Notes under the pieces: generated by a model
The model's input: only the letters and a program-made list of their open reading frames with translations
Database searches by the model: none
What the model was told of the DNA's origin: nothing
Shown here: piece by piece, positions 18,203 to 26,572 of the stretch
Numbering within the stretch: position 1 is the stretch's first letter
How the letters are laid out: each line of letters begins with the position of its first letter
Assembly: GCA_041071465.1 (NCBI GenBank)
Contig: CP163498.1
Span: 4,482,001-4,546,000 of the forward strand
Source of the DNA: Pseudomonas putida
GTDB taxonomy: Bacteria; Pseudomonadota; Gammaproteobacteria; Pseudomonadales; Pseudomonadaceae
Direction of reading: 5' to 3'
DNA: 64,000 nt
Translations under genes and position numbers: made by a program

Positions 18203-18967
18203 ATGGGTACTGAAGGCAAGGCCAAGGTCGCCGATCAGGTCGCCGAACGGGTCGAACGGTTGATCGTCGAAGGCGTACTGAAGGTGGGCCAGGCGCTGCC
18301 GTCCGAGCGGCGGCTGGTGGAAAAACTAGGCTGTTCGCGCTCGGCTCTGCGGGAGGGCCTGCGCATCCTGCGTGGGCGCGGCATCATCGACACCGAGCAA
18401 GGGCGTGGCTCGTTCGTCGCCGACCTGACGGGGCAGGTGGGGAGCACGCCGTTGATGCACCTGTTCAGCTCGCAACCGCGCACGTTGTTCGACTTGCTGG
18501 AGGTGCGGGCGTTGCTGGAGGCGGAGTCGGCGCGGCTGGCGGCTTTGCGCGCCACCGAGGTCGACCGTTTGCTGATCCGTCGGCGCTACGAAGAAATGCT
18601 GGCTGCCCATGAAACCGCGCAGGCGCTCGATGCTCGCGAGCATGCCCACCGTGACCATGCCTTTCACCGGGCGATCAGCGAGGCGTCGCATAACCCGGTG
18701 CTGGTGCATACCCTGCAATCGCTCAGTGACCTGACCCTGAGTACTGTGTTCGCTTCGGTCAACAACCTGTACTGCCGGCCTGCGCAGAAACGCCAGATCG
18801 ATCGCCAGCATGCACGGTTGTATCACGCAGTGATGGAGCAACTGCCGGAGCAGGCTCAGCGGGCCGCACGCGAGCACATCAACGGGATACGTGACAGTTT
18901 GCGAGAGATAGAGCAGGAAGAGCAGCGCTTGGTCAGGGCGACCATGCGCATGGATGGCTGGGGTTGA
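18203..18967 (+). CDS. glcC: GntR/FCD-family regulator of glycolate genes, GlcC
   Basis: A 254-residue regulator. The winged helix reads VAERVERLIVEGVLKVGQALPSERRL with recognition part KLGCSRSALREGL at the N-terminus. The FCD ligand domain has HRDHAFHRAISEASHNPVL, whose His residues bind metal and carboxylate ligand in this family. It is divergent from glcDEFG, with two identical palindromes between them. In E. coli GlcC activates glc genes with glycolate; the same role is inferred here. The ATG at 18203 has GTTGAG upstream. Confidence 0.92.
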   Translation: MGTEGKAKVADQVAERVERLIVEGVLKVGQALPSERRLVEKLGCSRSALREGLRILRGRGIIDTEQGRGSFVADLTGQVGSTPLMHLFSSQPRTLFDLLEVRALLEAESARLAALRATEVDRLLIRRRYEEMLAAHETAQALDAREHAHRDHAFHRAISEASHNPVLVHTLQSLSDLTLSTVFASVNNLYCRPAQKRQIDRQHARLYHAVMEQLPEQAQRAAREHINGIRDSLREIEQEEQRLVRATMRMDGWG

Positions 18968-18980
18968 ATTGTAACCCCGC

Positions 18981-19018
18981 ACCGGCCTGTTCGCGGACAA
19001 TGCCGAGCACAGGCCGGT
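18981..19018. terminator. Candidate bidirectional terminator
   Basis: The arms ACCGGCCTGT (18981-18990) and ACAGGCCGGT (19009-19018) are perfectly complementary around an 18-nt loop. It sits between the convergent glcC and DUF2388 genes. There is no clear T-run, so it may be Rho-assisted. Confidence 0.5.
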
Positions 19019-19028
19019 ACAGGTTCAC

Positions 19029-19346
19029 TCAATGGTCAGCCACAGGGTCATCCTGAGACAGGATTGCCCTGGCCAACTCTTCATCATTGGCTTGCAGCCC
19101 TGGGTGGTCCTTGCGGGCCTGTTCCAAAGCCGACTCCACATAGGCGCCGCGGATGGCACCGCCGCTGGCGACGAACGCAGAAAGCTCGTCACGGGCCGGG
19201 ATGATCCGTTTGTCATCCTTGAAGGTCGAATACAGCGAGGCGGAAACACCGGCCGAGGTGGCGACGTCGCCCGCATCGACGCGGGCCAGGGCAGCACCGG
19301 CAGGCAGCAGGAGCAGCAGCGCAGGGGCGAGGAATAGGTGGCGCAT
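19029..19346 (-). CDS. DUF2388-type secreted small protein
   Basis: A 105-residue protein with a clear signal peptide (MRHLFLAPALLLLLPAGAALA), so it is likely periplasmic. The mature part contains DELSAFVASGGAIRGAYVE, the hallmark of the Pseudomonas DUF2388 proteins, whose function is unknown. The start at 19346 has GGAGA upstream; a longer frame to 19388 would spoil the signal peptide. It follows the sfn operon on the same strand after 161 bp and probably has its own promoter. Confidence 0.82.
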   Translation of the reverse strand: MRHLFLAPALLLLLPAGAALARVDAGDVATSAGVSASLYSTFKDDKRIIPARDELSAFVASGGAIRGAYVESALEQARKDHPGLQANDEELARAILSQDDPVADH

Positions 19347-19507
19347 GTCGTGTTCTCCAGTAGCGTGAAGCACAGGGAAATAAACCACTCAGTGTTTAAG
19401 AGAGCAGGTGAGTGCGGGTAGTTCCCTTTCCTGGCTGGAATGACGAGAGGGGCAGGTACAGCGCAGGGCTCGATCTCAGTGAGGCCTCTGTGGAAGCGGC
19501 TCAAGGG

Positions 19508-20608
19508 TCAAATCGACAACCGCACCACCCGGTTGTCCAGCACCTGTTGCTCCTGTCCCCGCCGCTTGTTCACTACAAGCTCACCAATCGCAATCAGCCG
19601 GGTGCGCGTGATGTTGCGCGACAACCCCAGCAACTGCGCGGTATGCACCTGGTTGTAATGGCAGAACCGGTACGCCGAGCGCAGCAGGGCATTTTCCACC
19701 TTCTCGTAAAGATCACCCGACTGCTCCTCGTACAGCCGGCTGAACGCGCGCTGTAGCAAGTCATCCACGCCATTGCCTGCCGGCTCCTCCTCTTGCCGTT
19801 CGATACGCAAGTTGGACAAACGCAGGTCCTGCGCTTGCACCGTGCCATCGCCACAGGTCAACAAGCTGTGGTGAATCACGTTTTCCAGCTCACGGATGTT
19901 GCCCGGCCAACTGTACTCGACCAGCTTGGCCTGGGCCTTGGGGCTCAGTTCCACCGGCCCGTAGCCCAACCGGTCGCTGTAACTGCGGATGAAATGCCGG
20001 GCCAGTGGCAGGATGTCGCCCGGACGGTCGCGCAACGGGTGCAACTGCAACGTCACCACGTTCAGCCGGTAGTACAGGTCTTCACGGAAATGTCCGGCGT
20101 TGATGGCCTTTTCCAGCTGTACGTTGGTCGCCGCCAGGACCCGCACGTTGATCGGGATGCTCTTGCGCGAGCCCAGCCGCACCACTTCGCGTTCTTGCAG
20201 TACACGCAGCAGCTTGACCTGGATCGGCAGCGGCAAGTCGCCAATTTCGTCGAGGAACAAGGTGCCGCCGTTGGCCTCTTCGAACCAGCCGGCCTTGGCC
20301 GCGAGGGCGCCGGTGAAGGCGCCCTTTTCATGGCCGAACAGTTCGGCTTCCACCAGCGACTCGGAAAATGCGCCGCAGTTGACCGCAACGAACGGGCCGT
20401 TGCGCCGACCGCTGAGGTTGTGGATGTGGCGTGCGACCAGCTCCTTGCCCGTGCCGGTTTCGCCGATGATCAGGACGCTGGCCTCGCTGGGGGCGACCTG
20501 TTGCAGGTGGGCGAGCAGCGCCTGTGATCTTGGGTCTTCGAAGACCTGTGCGGTCGCCCGGATCGAGGTAGCCAGTGTCGGTGACGGGGGGAGGGTCAGC
20601 AGTTGCAT
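19508..20608 (-). CDS. sfnR: Sigma-54-dependent activator SfnR-type
   Basis: An enhancer-binding protein of 366 residues with no N-terminal receiver or ligand domain. The AAA+ domain starts almost at once: Walker A GETGTGKE (49-56), the sigma-54 contact loop GAFTGA (96-101) and Walker [13 protein letters not shown] Fis-type helix-turn-helix ([16 protein letters not shown]) is near the C-terminus. It is the last gene of an sfnE-sfnC-sfnR operon. In P. putida DS1 SfnR activates genes for dimethyl sulfone use under sulfate limitation. The AAA+ core is certain; the sulfone role is inferred from gene order. Confidence 0.88.
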   Translation of the reverse strand: MQLLTLPPSPTLATSIRATAQVFEDPRSQALLAHLQQVAPSEASVLIIGETGTGKELVARHIHNLSGRRNGPFVAVNCGAFSESLVEAELFGHEKGAFTGALAAKAGWFEEANGGTLFLDEIGDLPLPIQVKLLRVLQEREVVRLGSRKSIPINVRVLAATNVQLEKAINAGHFREDLYYRLNVVTLQLHPLRDRPGDILPLARHFIRSYSDRLGYGPVELSPKAQAKLVEYSWPGNIRELENVIHHSLLTCGDGTVQAQDLRLSNLRIERQEEEPAGNGVDDLLQRAFSRLYEEQSGDLYEKVENALLRSAYRFCHYNQVHTAQLLGLSRNITRTRLIAIGELVVNKRRGQEQQVLDNRVVRLSI

Positions 20609-20617
20609 GGGCAGTCC

Positions 20618-21805
20618 TCAGGAGTAGAAGGATGGGGCAGGGCGTTTGTCGTTGAGGGCCCACTCGCCAAGTTCGTGGATGCGATAGTCCACCGGGTCGT
20701 GCAGGGTTTGCGTGCGCAGGTTGCGCCAGTGCCGGTCGAAGCGCAGCGAGGCATGCGTGGCGCGGGCACCGGTAACCTCGAACAGGCGGTTGCAGATGTC
20801 CAGGCCGTGGCGGCTGGCGGCGACCTTGGCAGTGCTGATGGCCAGGGCCAGGTCGCCGCGCTCATCAGCGGTAAGTGCATGTTCCTTGACCCAGGCGGCG
20901 TCCAGCTGGCGCGCGGCCCGCTCGATCAGCAGGCGCACGCTTTCCAGGCCAACCCAGAACTCGCCGTAATGGCGCAGTACGTAAGGGTCTTCGGCGCTGC
21001 TGGCGGCGCTGGAGCGGAACCACGGGCGGCTTTCCTTGAGGGTGTACTGACGGGCTTCATCGAAGGCGCCTTCGGCAATGCCGAGGAACAGGTTGGCGAA
21101 ATGCAGCTGGGCGATCAGTGGACGCAAGGCGGCGAACGGGGTGCTCAAGGGGCCTGGATCAAGCAGCAGTTCGTTGTGCTCGACCCGTACCCGCTCGAAG
21201 GTGGCGCTGCCACTGTCGGTCTGGCGCTGGCCGATGTTGTTCCAGTCGCTGTGCAGACTGATGCCGGTGCGGCCGCTGGGGATGGCGGCAATCAGCAACT
21301 TGCCGCCGGCACGTTCGTCCACTGCCGAGGCAATCAGCATTTCCGAGTCGCTGGCGCCGGAGCAGAAACTCTTCTTGCCCGAAAACTCGCACCAGCCGTC
21401 GAAATGCTTGACCACGGTGCGGGTGTCCAGCGGGTTCAGGGCATTGCCCCAGAACCACTGTTTGCGAGCAGTCTGTTCGAACCACGGTTGCCATTGGTCC
21501 GGGCGCGAGAACAGGCGCACGGTGGCCAGCATCAGGTGGTGAAAACCGAAAACATGGGCGATGGAGCTGTCGACCCGCGCGAACTCGCGCACCACCGCGA
21601 AGGTGTCGTGCCAGCTGGCACCCTGGCCGCCGAACGCCTGTGGGATCGCCAGTGACAGCAAGCCGCTGTCACGCAAAGCGTTGCGCTCGGCTTTGGGTGT
21701 GCCACCGCGTTCGTCGCGTTCCACAGCGGTCTGGGCAAACTGCCCGGCCAGTTCGCGGGCAATCGCCAAGGCCGGGCGCAGTGGTGTAGTCACAGGTGCA
21801 TTCAT
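20618..21805 (-). CDS. sfnC: Acyl-CoA dehydrogenase-like flavoenzyme SfnC/DszC type
   Basis: A 395-residue protein of the acyl-CoA dehydrogenase fold in the DszC/SfnC branch. These act as FMNH2-dependent monooxygenases or desulfurisation enzymes rather than true dehydrogenases. Landmarks are LSLAIPQAFGGQGASWHDT, FCSGASDSEMLIAS and a C-terminal RFDRHWRNLRTQTLHDPVDYR, typical of DszC-like proteins. The start at 21805 has TGAGGAG upstream. It lies 9 bp after sfnE, which would supply reduced FMN, and 9 bp before sfnR. The substrate is inferred to be an organosulfur compound. Confidence 0.85.
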   Translation of the reverse strand: MNAPVTTPLRPALAIARELAGQFAQTAVERDERGGTPKAERNALRDSGLLSLAIPQAFGGQGASWHDTFAVVREFARVDSSIAHVFGFHHLMLATVRLFSRPDQWQPWFEQTARKQWFWGNALNPLDTRTVVKHFDGWCEFSGKKSFCSGASDSEMLIASAVDERAGGKLLIAAIPSGRTGISLHSDWNNIGQRQTDSGSATFERVRVEHNELLLDPGPLSTPFAALRPLIAQLHFANLFLGIAEGAFDEARQYTLKESRPWFRSSAASSAEDPYVLRHYGEFWVGLESVRLLIERAARQLDAAWVKEHALTADERGDLALAISTAKVAASRHGLDICNRLFEVTGARATHASLRFDRHWRNLRTQTLHDPVDYRIHELGEWALNDKRPAPSFYS

Positions 21806-21814
21806 GGCCGCTCC

Positions 21815-22375
21815 TCAGGCGCTTTTACGCAGGGCGTGGTGGGCGCCGAACAGTGGCACGGCACGCTCGGCGGCCAGGCGGATACGGGCGGCAAGGGCGT
21901 CGCTGGAGACGCGGTAGTCGGCCATTTCCGCCTGGCTGGCGAATACGCCGATGGGCAGGGTCAGGGCCTGCAGGAAGCTGAACAGCGGGCGCAGCTGGTG
22001 GTCGAGCACCAGCGCGTGGCGTTCGCTGCCACCGGTGGCGGCGAGCAACACCGGGGTGTCGACCAAGGCGTCCTGGCCGATCAGGTCGAACAGGTGCTTG
22101 AAGTGGCCGGTGAAGCTGCCGCGGTACACCGGCGTGGTCACCACCAGCAGGTCGGCCCGTTCCACCAGGCGCAGTTGCTGCTCGACAGTGTCGGGCAGTT
22201 CGCTGCGCCACAGGGCGCTGCCCAGTGGCCGGGCGATCTCGCCCAGTTCGATCAGGTGCGGCTTGATGTGCAGGTGTTCGGCCAGTTCGGCGAGGATCGC
22301 TTCGGTCAGGGCCAGGGTGCGCGAAGGGCGGGAAGTGCCGCCGGACAGGGCTACGACGTTCAGTGGGGTGCTCAT
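21815..22375 (-). CDS. sfnE: NAD(P)H-dependent FMN reductase MsuE/SfnE type
   Basis: A 186-residue flavodoxin-fold reductase. The N-terminal phosphate loop is LSGGTSRPSRT, and the flavin loop VTTPVYRGSFTGHFKHLFDL matches MsuE. It supplies FMNH2 to two-component monooxygenases in sulfonate or sulfone use. It is the first gene of the operon, with GGAGA before the ATG and a sigma-54-type promoter about 40 bp upstream. msuE is an equally valid name; sfnE is chosen from the gene order E-C-R. Confidence 0.88.
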   Translation of the reverse strand: MSTPLNVVALSGGTSRPSRTLALTEAILAELAEHLHIKPHLIELGEIARPLGSALWRSELPDTVEQQLRLVERADLLVVTTPVYRGSFTGHFKHLFDLIGQDALVDTPVLLAATGGSERHALVLDHQLRPLFSFLQALTLPIGVFASQAEMADYRVSSDALAARIRLAAERAVPLFGAHHALRKSA

Positions 22376-22414
22376 GGGCTAGTCTCCGGTTCTGGTTGAG
22401 CGGGACTTTGCTTG

Positions 22415-22430
22415 AGCAATCGTCGTGCCT
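22415..22430 (-). promoter_or_regulatory. Putative sigma-54 promoter of sfnECR
   Basis: On the minus strand this reads AGGCACGACGATTGCT, which matches the -24/-12 consensus GGCAC-N5-TTGC with correct spacing. Transcription would start near 22404, about 30 bases before the sfnE ATG. The operon itself encodes a sigma-54 activator, which suggests autoregulation. Confidence 0.7.
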
Positions 22431-22596
22431 GGTTCTAATGTTGTTATAGATCAACGAGTTAGCGGGTATTAGTGGCTGCGCTGCTGTTGCCGTGCGGGCG
22501 TTTTGTGTTGATCAGGTGTTGCGCTGCAAACAGTTGGCCGGGTGTTGGCGGCTGTACAGTTGGGAGAGTTATAGAGGATTAATGAATAGGTAAAAA

Positions 22597-22622
22597 AGAA
22601 TAAGAAGTCATATTCTTATTCT
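22597..22622. terminator. AT-rich hairpin downstream of the PBP2 gene
   Basis: The arms AGAATAAGAA (22597-22606) and TTCTTATTCT (22613-22622) are perfectly complementary around a 6-nt loop. A-runs and T-runs flank them on either side. On the minus strand a T-run follows, so it can terminate the PBP2 transcript. The almost GC-free stem is unusual in this genome, and it may alternatively be a regulatory site of the sfn operon. Confidence 0.5.
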
Positions 22623-22672
22623 ATTTTTATCTTCAAGGTGCTGCGTGGTGCTGCCCAGCAGCCCCAAGCACC

Positions 22673-24568
22673 CTAGATGTGGGGGGCGTTGCGAGGGGAT
22701 ACCCCACCCGCAAATTCCGGTTTCAAATGCCCCTGTTCATCCAGCAGGTAAGCATCCATCACCTCCCGCACCACCGGCCCGGCCACTCGGCCCCCAGCCT
22801 CGCCGTTCTCGATCATCACGGCCACCACCACGCTCGGGTGGTCAGCCGGGGCAAAGCCAACGAACAGGGCGTTGTCACGGTGCCTTTCCAGCGTCTTGTC
22901 GCGGTTGTAGCGCTCACCCTGTTTGATTGCCACCACCTGCGCGGTACCGCTCTTGCCTGCAATCCGGTACTGCGCACCGGCGGCTGCGGCGCGGGCGATG
23001 CCGCGCGGGTCGTGCATGACCATCTGCATGCCTTGGCTGACCTGGTCCCAGGCGTGCTTGTCATGCAGCACGATATTGGGCATTGGGTTGGGGTCCACCG
23101 GCACATCGCCGCCCACGGTCATGGCCAGGTGCGGGCGATGCCACACGCCTTTGCTTGCCAGCAGGCTGGTGGCTTGGGCCAGCTGTAGCGGGGTGACCTG
23201 CATGTAGCCTTGGCCAATGCCGAGGATCAGTGTCTCACCCGGGAACCAGGCCTGGCGCCGCGTGGCGCGCTTCCACTCGGCCGAAGGCATCAGCCCCGAG
23301 GCCTCCTCGAACATGTCCAGCGACACCTTCTGGCCCAGGCCGAACTCGGCCATGTAATCGTGCAGGCGGTCGATGCCCAGTTTATGAGCCAGGTCGTAGA
23401 AGTAGGTGTCGTTGGAGCGCATGATGGCGGTGTACATGTCTACCCAGCCGTCGCCGCTGCGGTTCCAGTTGCGGTACTTGTGGTCGTAGTTGGGCAACTC
23501 ATAGTAGCCAGGGTCGAACACCCGGCTGCCAGGGGTGATCACGCCGCTGTCGAGGCCGGCGATGGCAACTTCAGGTTTAACCGTCGAGCCGGGCGCATAC
23601 AGGCCACGCAGCACGCGGTTGAACAACGGGCGGTCGATCGAATCGCGCAGGGCGGCGTACTGCTTGAAACTAATGCCCTTGACGAACAGGTTGGGGTCGA
23701 AGCTGGGGTTGCTGACCATCGCCAGTACGTCGCCATTGGCCGGGTCCAGCACCACCACCGAGCCACGGCGCTCGCCCAGGGCCTTTTCCGCGGCCACCTG
23801 CAAGTGCGCGTCCAGGGTCAGGACAATGTCCTGACCAGGGGTTGGGTCCTTGTGGTTGAGCACGCGCATCACCCGGCCCTGGGCGTTGGTCTCGACCTCT
23901 TCATAGCCCACGTGGCCATGCAGCTGGCTCTCGTAGAAGTGCTCGATGCCGGTCTTGCCGATTGACTGGGTGCCGCGGTACTCGGTGCTGTCGAGGACCT
24001 TGGCTTCTTTCTCGTTGATGCGCCCCACATAGCCGACCGAATGGGCGAAATGCTCGGCCAGCGGGTACTCGCGGATGAACTGCGGCTCGACCTCCAGGCC
24101 CGGCAGGCGGAACTGGTTTACCGCGACCAGGGCGATCTGCTCTTCGCTCAGGCCCACCATCAGGGTCACCGGCTCGAACGGCTTGCGGCCACGGCGCAGG
24201 TCTTTGTCGAACTGCTTGCGGTCGTCTTCGGTCAGGCCTAGTACCTGGGTCAAGGTGTCGAGTACTTTGGCCGAATCGCCGCCGGCCCGCTCACGGGTCA
24301 TGGTCAGGTCGAAACTGGGCTTGTTGTCGGCCAGCACCACGCCATTGCGGTCGTAGATCAGCCCGCGTTCGGGGGCGATGGGTAGCACGTGCACGCGGTT
24401 GTTTTCCGACACCGCGGTCTGCTGGTCGTGCTGCAGTACCTGCAGCACATAGAGCCGGCCCACCAATACGGCACACAGGCTGAACACCAGGGCGGCGCAG
24501 GCCAGAAGCCGGCGGTTCACCAGGTGTTTTTCCTTTTCGTGGTCCTTGAGAGGGATGGGTTGCGGCAT
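22673..24568 (-). CDS. mrdA: Penicillin-binding protein 2 paralogue (peptidoglycan transpeptidase)
   Basis: A 631-residue class B PBP. One N-terminal membrane anchor (LLACAALVFSLCAVLVGRLYVL) precedes the dimerisation domain (APERGLIYDRNGVVLADN). The transpeptidase domain has the nucleophile Ser328 in GSTVK, the second motif SND in MRSNDTYFY, and KSG in IAGKSGTAQV. PBP2 cross-links peptidoglycan during cell elongation. The usual mrdA lies next to rodA; here neither rodA nor any other cell-wall gene is near, so this is probably an additional copy. The start at 24568 gives the normal cytoplasmic tail; longer frames are not supported. Confidence 0.9.
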   Translation of the reverse strand: MPQPIPLKDHEKEKHLVNRRLLACAALVFSLCAVLVGRLYVLQVLQHDQQTAVSENNRVHVLPIAPERGLIYDRNGVVLADNKPSFDLTMTRERAGGDSAKVLDTLTQVLGLTEDDRKQFDKDLRRGRKPFEPVTLMVGLSEEQIALVAVNQFRLPGLEVEPQFIREYPLAEHFAHSVGYVGRINEKEAKVLDSTEYRGTQSIGKTGIEHFYESQLHGHVGYEEVETNAQGRVMRVLNHKDPTPGQDIVLTLDAHLQVAAEKALGERRGSVVVLDPANGDVLAMVSNPSFDPNLFVKGISFKQYAALRDSIDRPLFNRVLRGLYAPGSTVKPEVAIAGLDSGVITPGSRVFDPGYYELPNYDHKYRNWNRSGDGWVDMYTAIMRSNDTYFYDLAHKLGIDRLHDYMAEFGLGQKVSLDMFEEASGLMPSAEWKRATRRQAWFPGETLILGIGQGYMQVTPLQLAQATSLLASKGVWHRPHLAMTVGGDVPVDPNPMPNIVLHDKHAWDQVSQGMQMVMHDPRGIARAAAAGAQYRIAGKSGTAQVVAIKQGERYNRDKTLERHRDNALFVGFAPADHPSVVVAVMIENGEAGGRVAGPVVREVMDAYLLDEQGHLKPEFAGGVSPRNAPHI

Positions 24569-24781
24569 CAGGGGCTCTTTCCTACAGGCATCGCGCTGGC
24601 CGTGCGGGCGCGCGATCGGGCCGGGGATGCTACGCAACACATCCCGCCCTCTCAAGGCGAGGCGCGGCTGGCCGCAGGCTGATAACGCCTGTGTGTCCCA
24701 TGATCAGGGCGCTGGCGGCAAACATGAAGATTTGTTCATGGCTGAGCCGCATGGAGGATTCGATGCTGGTTTTTTGCGTCA

Positions 24782-24795
24782 TTATGGATCCATAA
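24782..24795. promoter_or_regulatory. Candidate VanR operator upstream of vanK
   Basis: A perfect 14-bp palindrome, TTATGGATCCATAA. Its core ATGGATCCAT recurs upstream of vanA, and vanillate-responsive GntR regulators in other bacteria bind ATTGGATCCAAT-like sites. Confidence 0.7.
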
Positions 24796-24944
24796 ATGAA
24801 TCGTGTTCGATTAACGAACGAAAAATCATATTAGGCTTAAGCGGATAACCTATTGAAATAAATAGATAAAAAATAAAATTGGTAGATCGGTCACATAGAG
24901 TTTTGGTGGTTTTCTCAAAGCGCTTGGCTTTGGTTTGTTGTTTG

Positions 24945-24952
24945 TGGATCCA
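24945..24952. promoter_or_regulatory. Second candidate VanR operator upstream of vanK
   Basis: The TGGATCCA core lies in the context TTGTGGATCCATTA, 160 bp from the first site. The same half-matched context GTGGATCCATT occurs at 30804 before vanA. Confidence 0.65.
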
Positions 24953-25128
24953 TTATCTGATTGATTAGCGCCTGACAACGGCCGGAGCCCTCCTGCCGTA
25001 TGCGACAACAATTACAAAAAGGGTCCAGTCATGAATGGCTTTCCAAGGGTACGGAACCGTCAGGGTTCCATGCGCTTTGCCGGCGTGTGCGCATCAGTTC
25101 TCCCACCTGTGAACCGGCAGGTGGCCCC

Positions 25129-26469
25129 ATGAATACCGACCTCAAGCAACGCCTGGACAACGACCCAATGGGCCGCTTCCAGTGCCTGGCCATTGGTATT
25201 TGCATCATCCTCAACATGATCGATGGCTTCGACGTGCTGGTCATGGCCTTCACCGCCGCCTCGGTGTCCGCCGAGTGGGGCCTGAACGGCGCACAGGTAG
25301 GGCTGCTGCTCAGCGCCGGCCTGTTCGGCATGGCAGCCGGGTCGTTGTTCATCGCCCCGTGGGCCGACCGGTTTGGTCGACGCCCACTGATCCTGTTGTG
25401 CCTGGCGCTTTCGGGCATTGGCATGCTGCTCTCGGCACTGAGCCAAACCCCGCTGCAATTGGCGCTGTTGCGAGGCCTGACCGGGCTGGGCATTGGCGGC
25501 ATCCTGGCCAGTAGCAACGTGATCGCCAGCGAGTACGCCAGCAAGCGCTGGCGTGGCCTTGCGGTGAGCCTGCAGTCCACCGGCTATGCCCTGGGCGCGA
25601 CCCTGGGCGGGTTGCTCGCGGTGTGGCTGTTGGGGCATTGGGGCTGGCGCTCGGTGTTCCTGTTCGGCGGCATCGTCACCGTGCTGGTGATCCCGCTGGT
25701 ATTGCTGTGGCTGCCGGAGTCGTTGGACTTCCTGCTGGCTCGCCGGCCAGCCAATGCCCTGGCCCGGGTCAACCGCCTGGCAGTGCGCCTCGGTCAGCCG
25801 GCACTGGCGCAACTGCCGGCACTGGCGGCGAGGGCGCAGGGTACCACCCGTGGTTTCAGGCAACTGCTGGCGCCGGATATGCGCCGCACCACGTTGGTGA
25901 TCTGGTTGCTGTTCTTCCTGGTCATGTTCGGCTTCTACTTCGTCATGAGTTGGACGCCGAAACTGCTGGTGGCCGCTGGCCTGTCGGCCCAGCAGGGCAT
26001 CACCGGCGGTGTGCTGTTGAGTGTCGGCGGCATCCTCGGTGCGGCGCTGATCGGCGGGCTGGCATCGCGTTGGCCACTGACGGGGGTACTGGCGTTGTTC
26101 ATGCTCATCACCGCCGCACTGCTGGTGTTGTTCGTGGTCAATGGGGCCTCGGTCACTGCTGCGCTGGCGCTGGGGTTGCTGATCGGGCTGTTTTCCAACG
26201 GCTGCGTGGCCGGCCTGTATGCCTTGTCGCCAGTGGTCTATGACGCCTCGGTACGCGCCACCGGCGTGGGCTGGGGCATCGGTATTGGCCGCATGGGCGC
26301 GATCCTGTCGCCGACCGTGGCTGGCGTATTGCTCGATGGCGGCTGGCAACCGCTGCACCTGTACGGGGTGTTCGCCAGCGTGTTCGTGCTGGCCGCAGGT
26401 TGCCTGTTGCTACTGCGGCCAATGGCCAAGCCAGCGGCCGCCCTCTCTACCGATGCACTGAGCCACTGA
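25129..26469 (+). CDS. vanK: MFS aromatic acid transporter (vanillate/protocatechuate type)
   Basis: A 446-residue major facilitator permease of the aromatic acid:H+ symporter family (PcaK/VanK/BenK). Around 12 membrane segments are visible. The first holds NMIDGFDVLVMAF, the Asp-rich TM1 of this family, and WADRFGRRPLILL is the cytoplasmic MFS loop between TM2 and TM3. The start at 25129 follows GCAGGTGG. It is followed after about 100 bp by an OprD-type porin and vanR. Vanillate uptake is inferred from this context and from shared operators; pcaK-like substrates cannot be excluded. Confidence 0.88.
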   Translation: MNTDLKQRLDNDPMGRFQCLAIGICIILNMIDGFDVLVMAFTAASVSAEWGLNGAQVGLLLSAGLFGMAAGSLFIAPWADRFGRRPLILLCLALSGIGMLLSALSQTPLQLALLRGLTGLGIGGILASSNVIASEYASKRWRGLAVSLQSTGYALGATLGGLLAVWLLGHWGWRSVFLFGGIVTVLVIPLVLLWLPESLDFLLARRPANALARVNRLAVRLGQPALAQLPALAARAQGTTRGFRQLLAPDMRRTTLVIWLLFFLVMFGFYFVMSWTPKLLVAAGLSAQQGITGGVLLSVGGILGAALIGGLASRWPLTGVLALFMLITAALLVLFVVNGASVTAALALGLLIGLFSNGCVAGLYALSPVVYDASVRATGVGWGIGIGRMGAILSPTVAGVLLDGGWQPLHLYGVFASVFVLAAGCLLLLRPMAKPAAALSTDALSH

Positions 26470-26572
26470 GTGCAACCCGGCCTGGCCGGGTACCTGAATG
26501 CAGCACGTCGCCCCAAGCCCATACCGGCCTGGGGCGGTTGGCTGCGCCTATGAAAAGCGGAGAACAATAATA

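Larger units (their letters stand above)
24569..25128. other. 560-bp AT-rich intergenic control region of mrdA/vanK
   Basis: No convincing gene is present. Base composition drops sharply between about 24780 and 24970. Two GGATCC-centred palindromes (24782, 24945) match those before vanA and are listed separately. The rest presumably holds divergent promoters for the PBP2 and MFS genes. A weak open frame leading into the MFS from 25000 lacks a ribosome site and family similarity. Confidence 0.7.

Noticed and set aside
25000..25128. A 43-residue N-terminal extension of the MFS transporter
   Set aside because: It has no ribosome site and would put a polar, Cys-containing stretch ahead of the usual family N-terminus. 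The ATG at 25129 fits the family.
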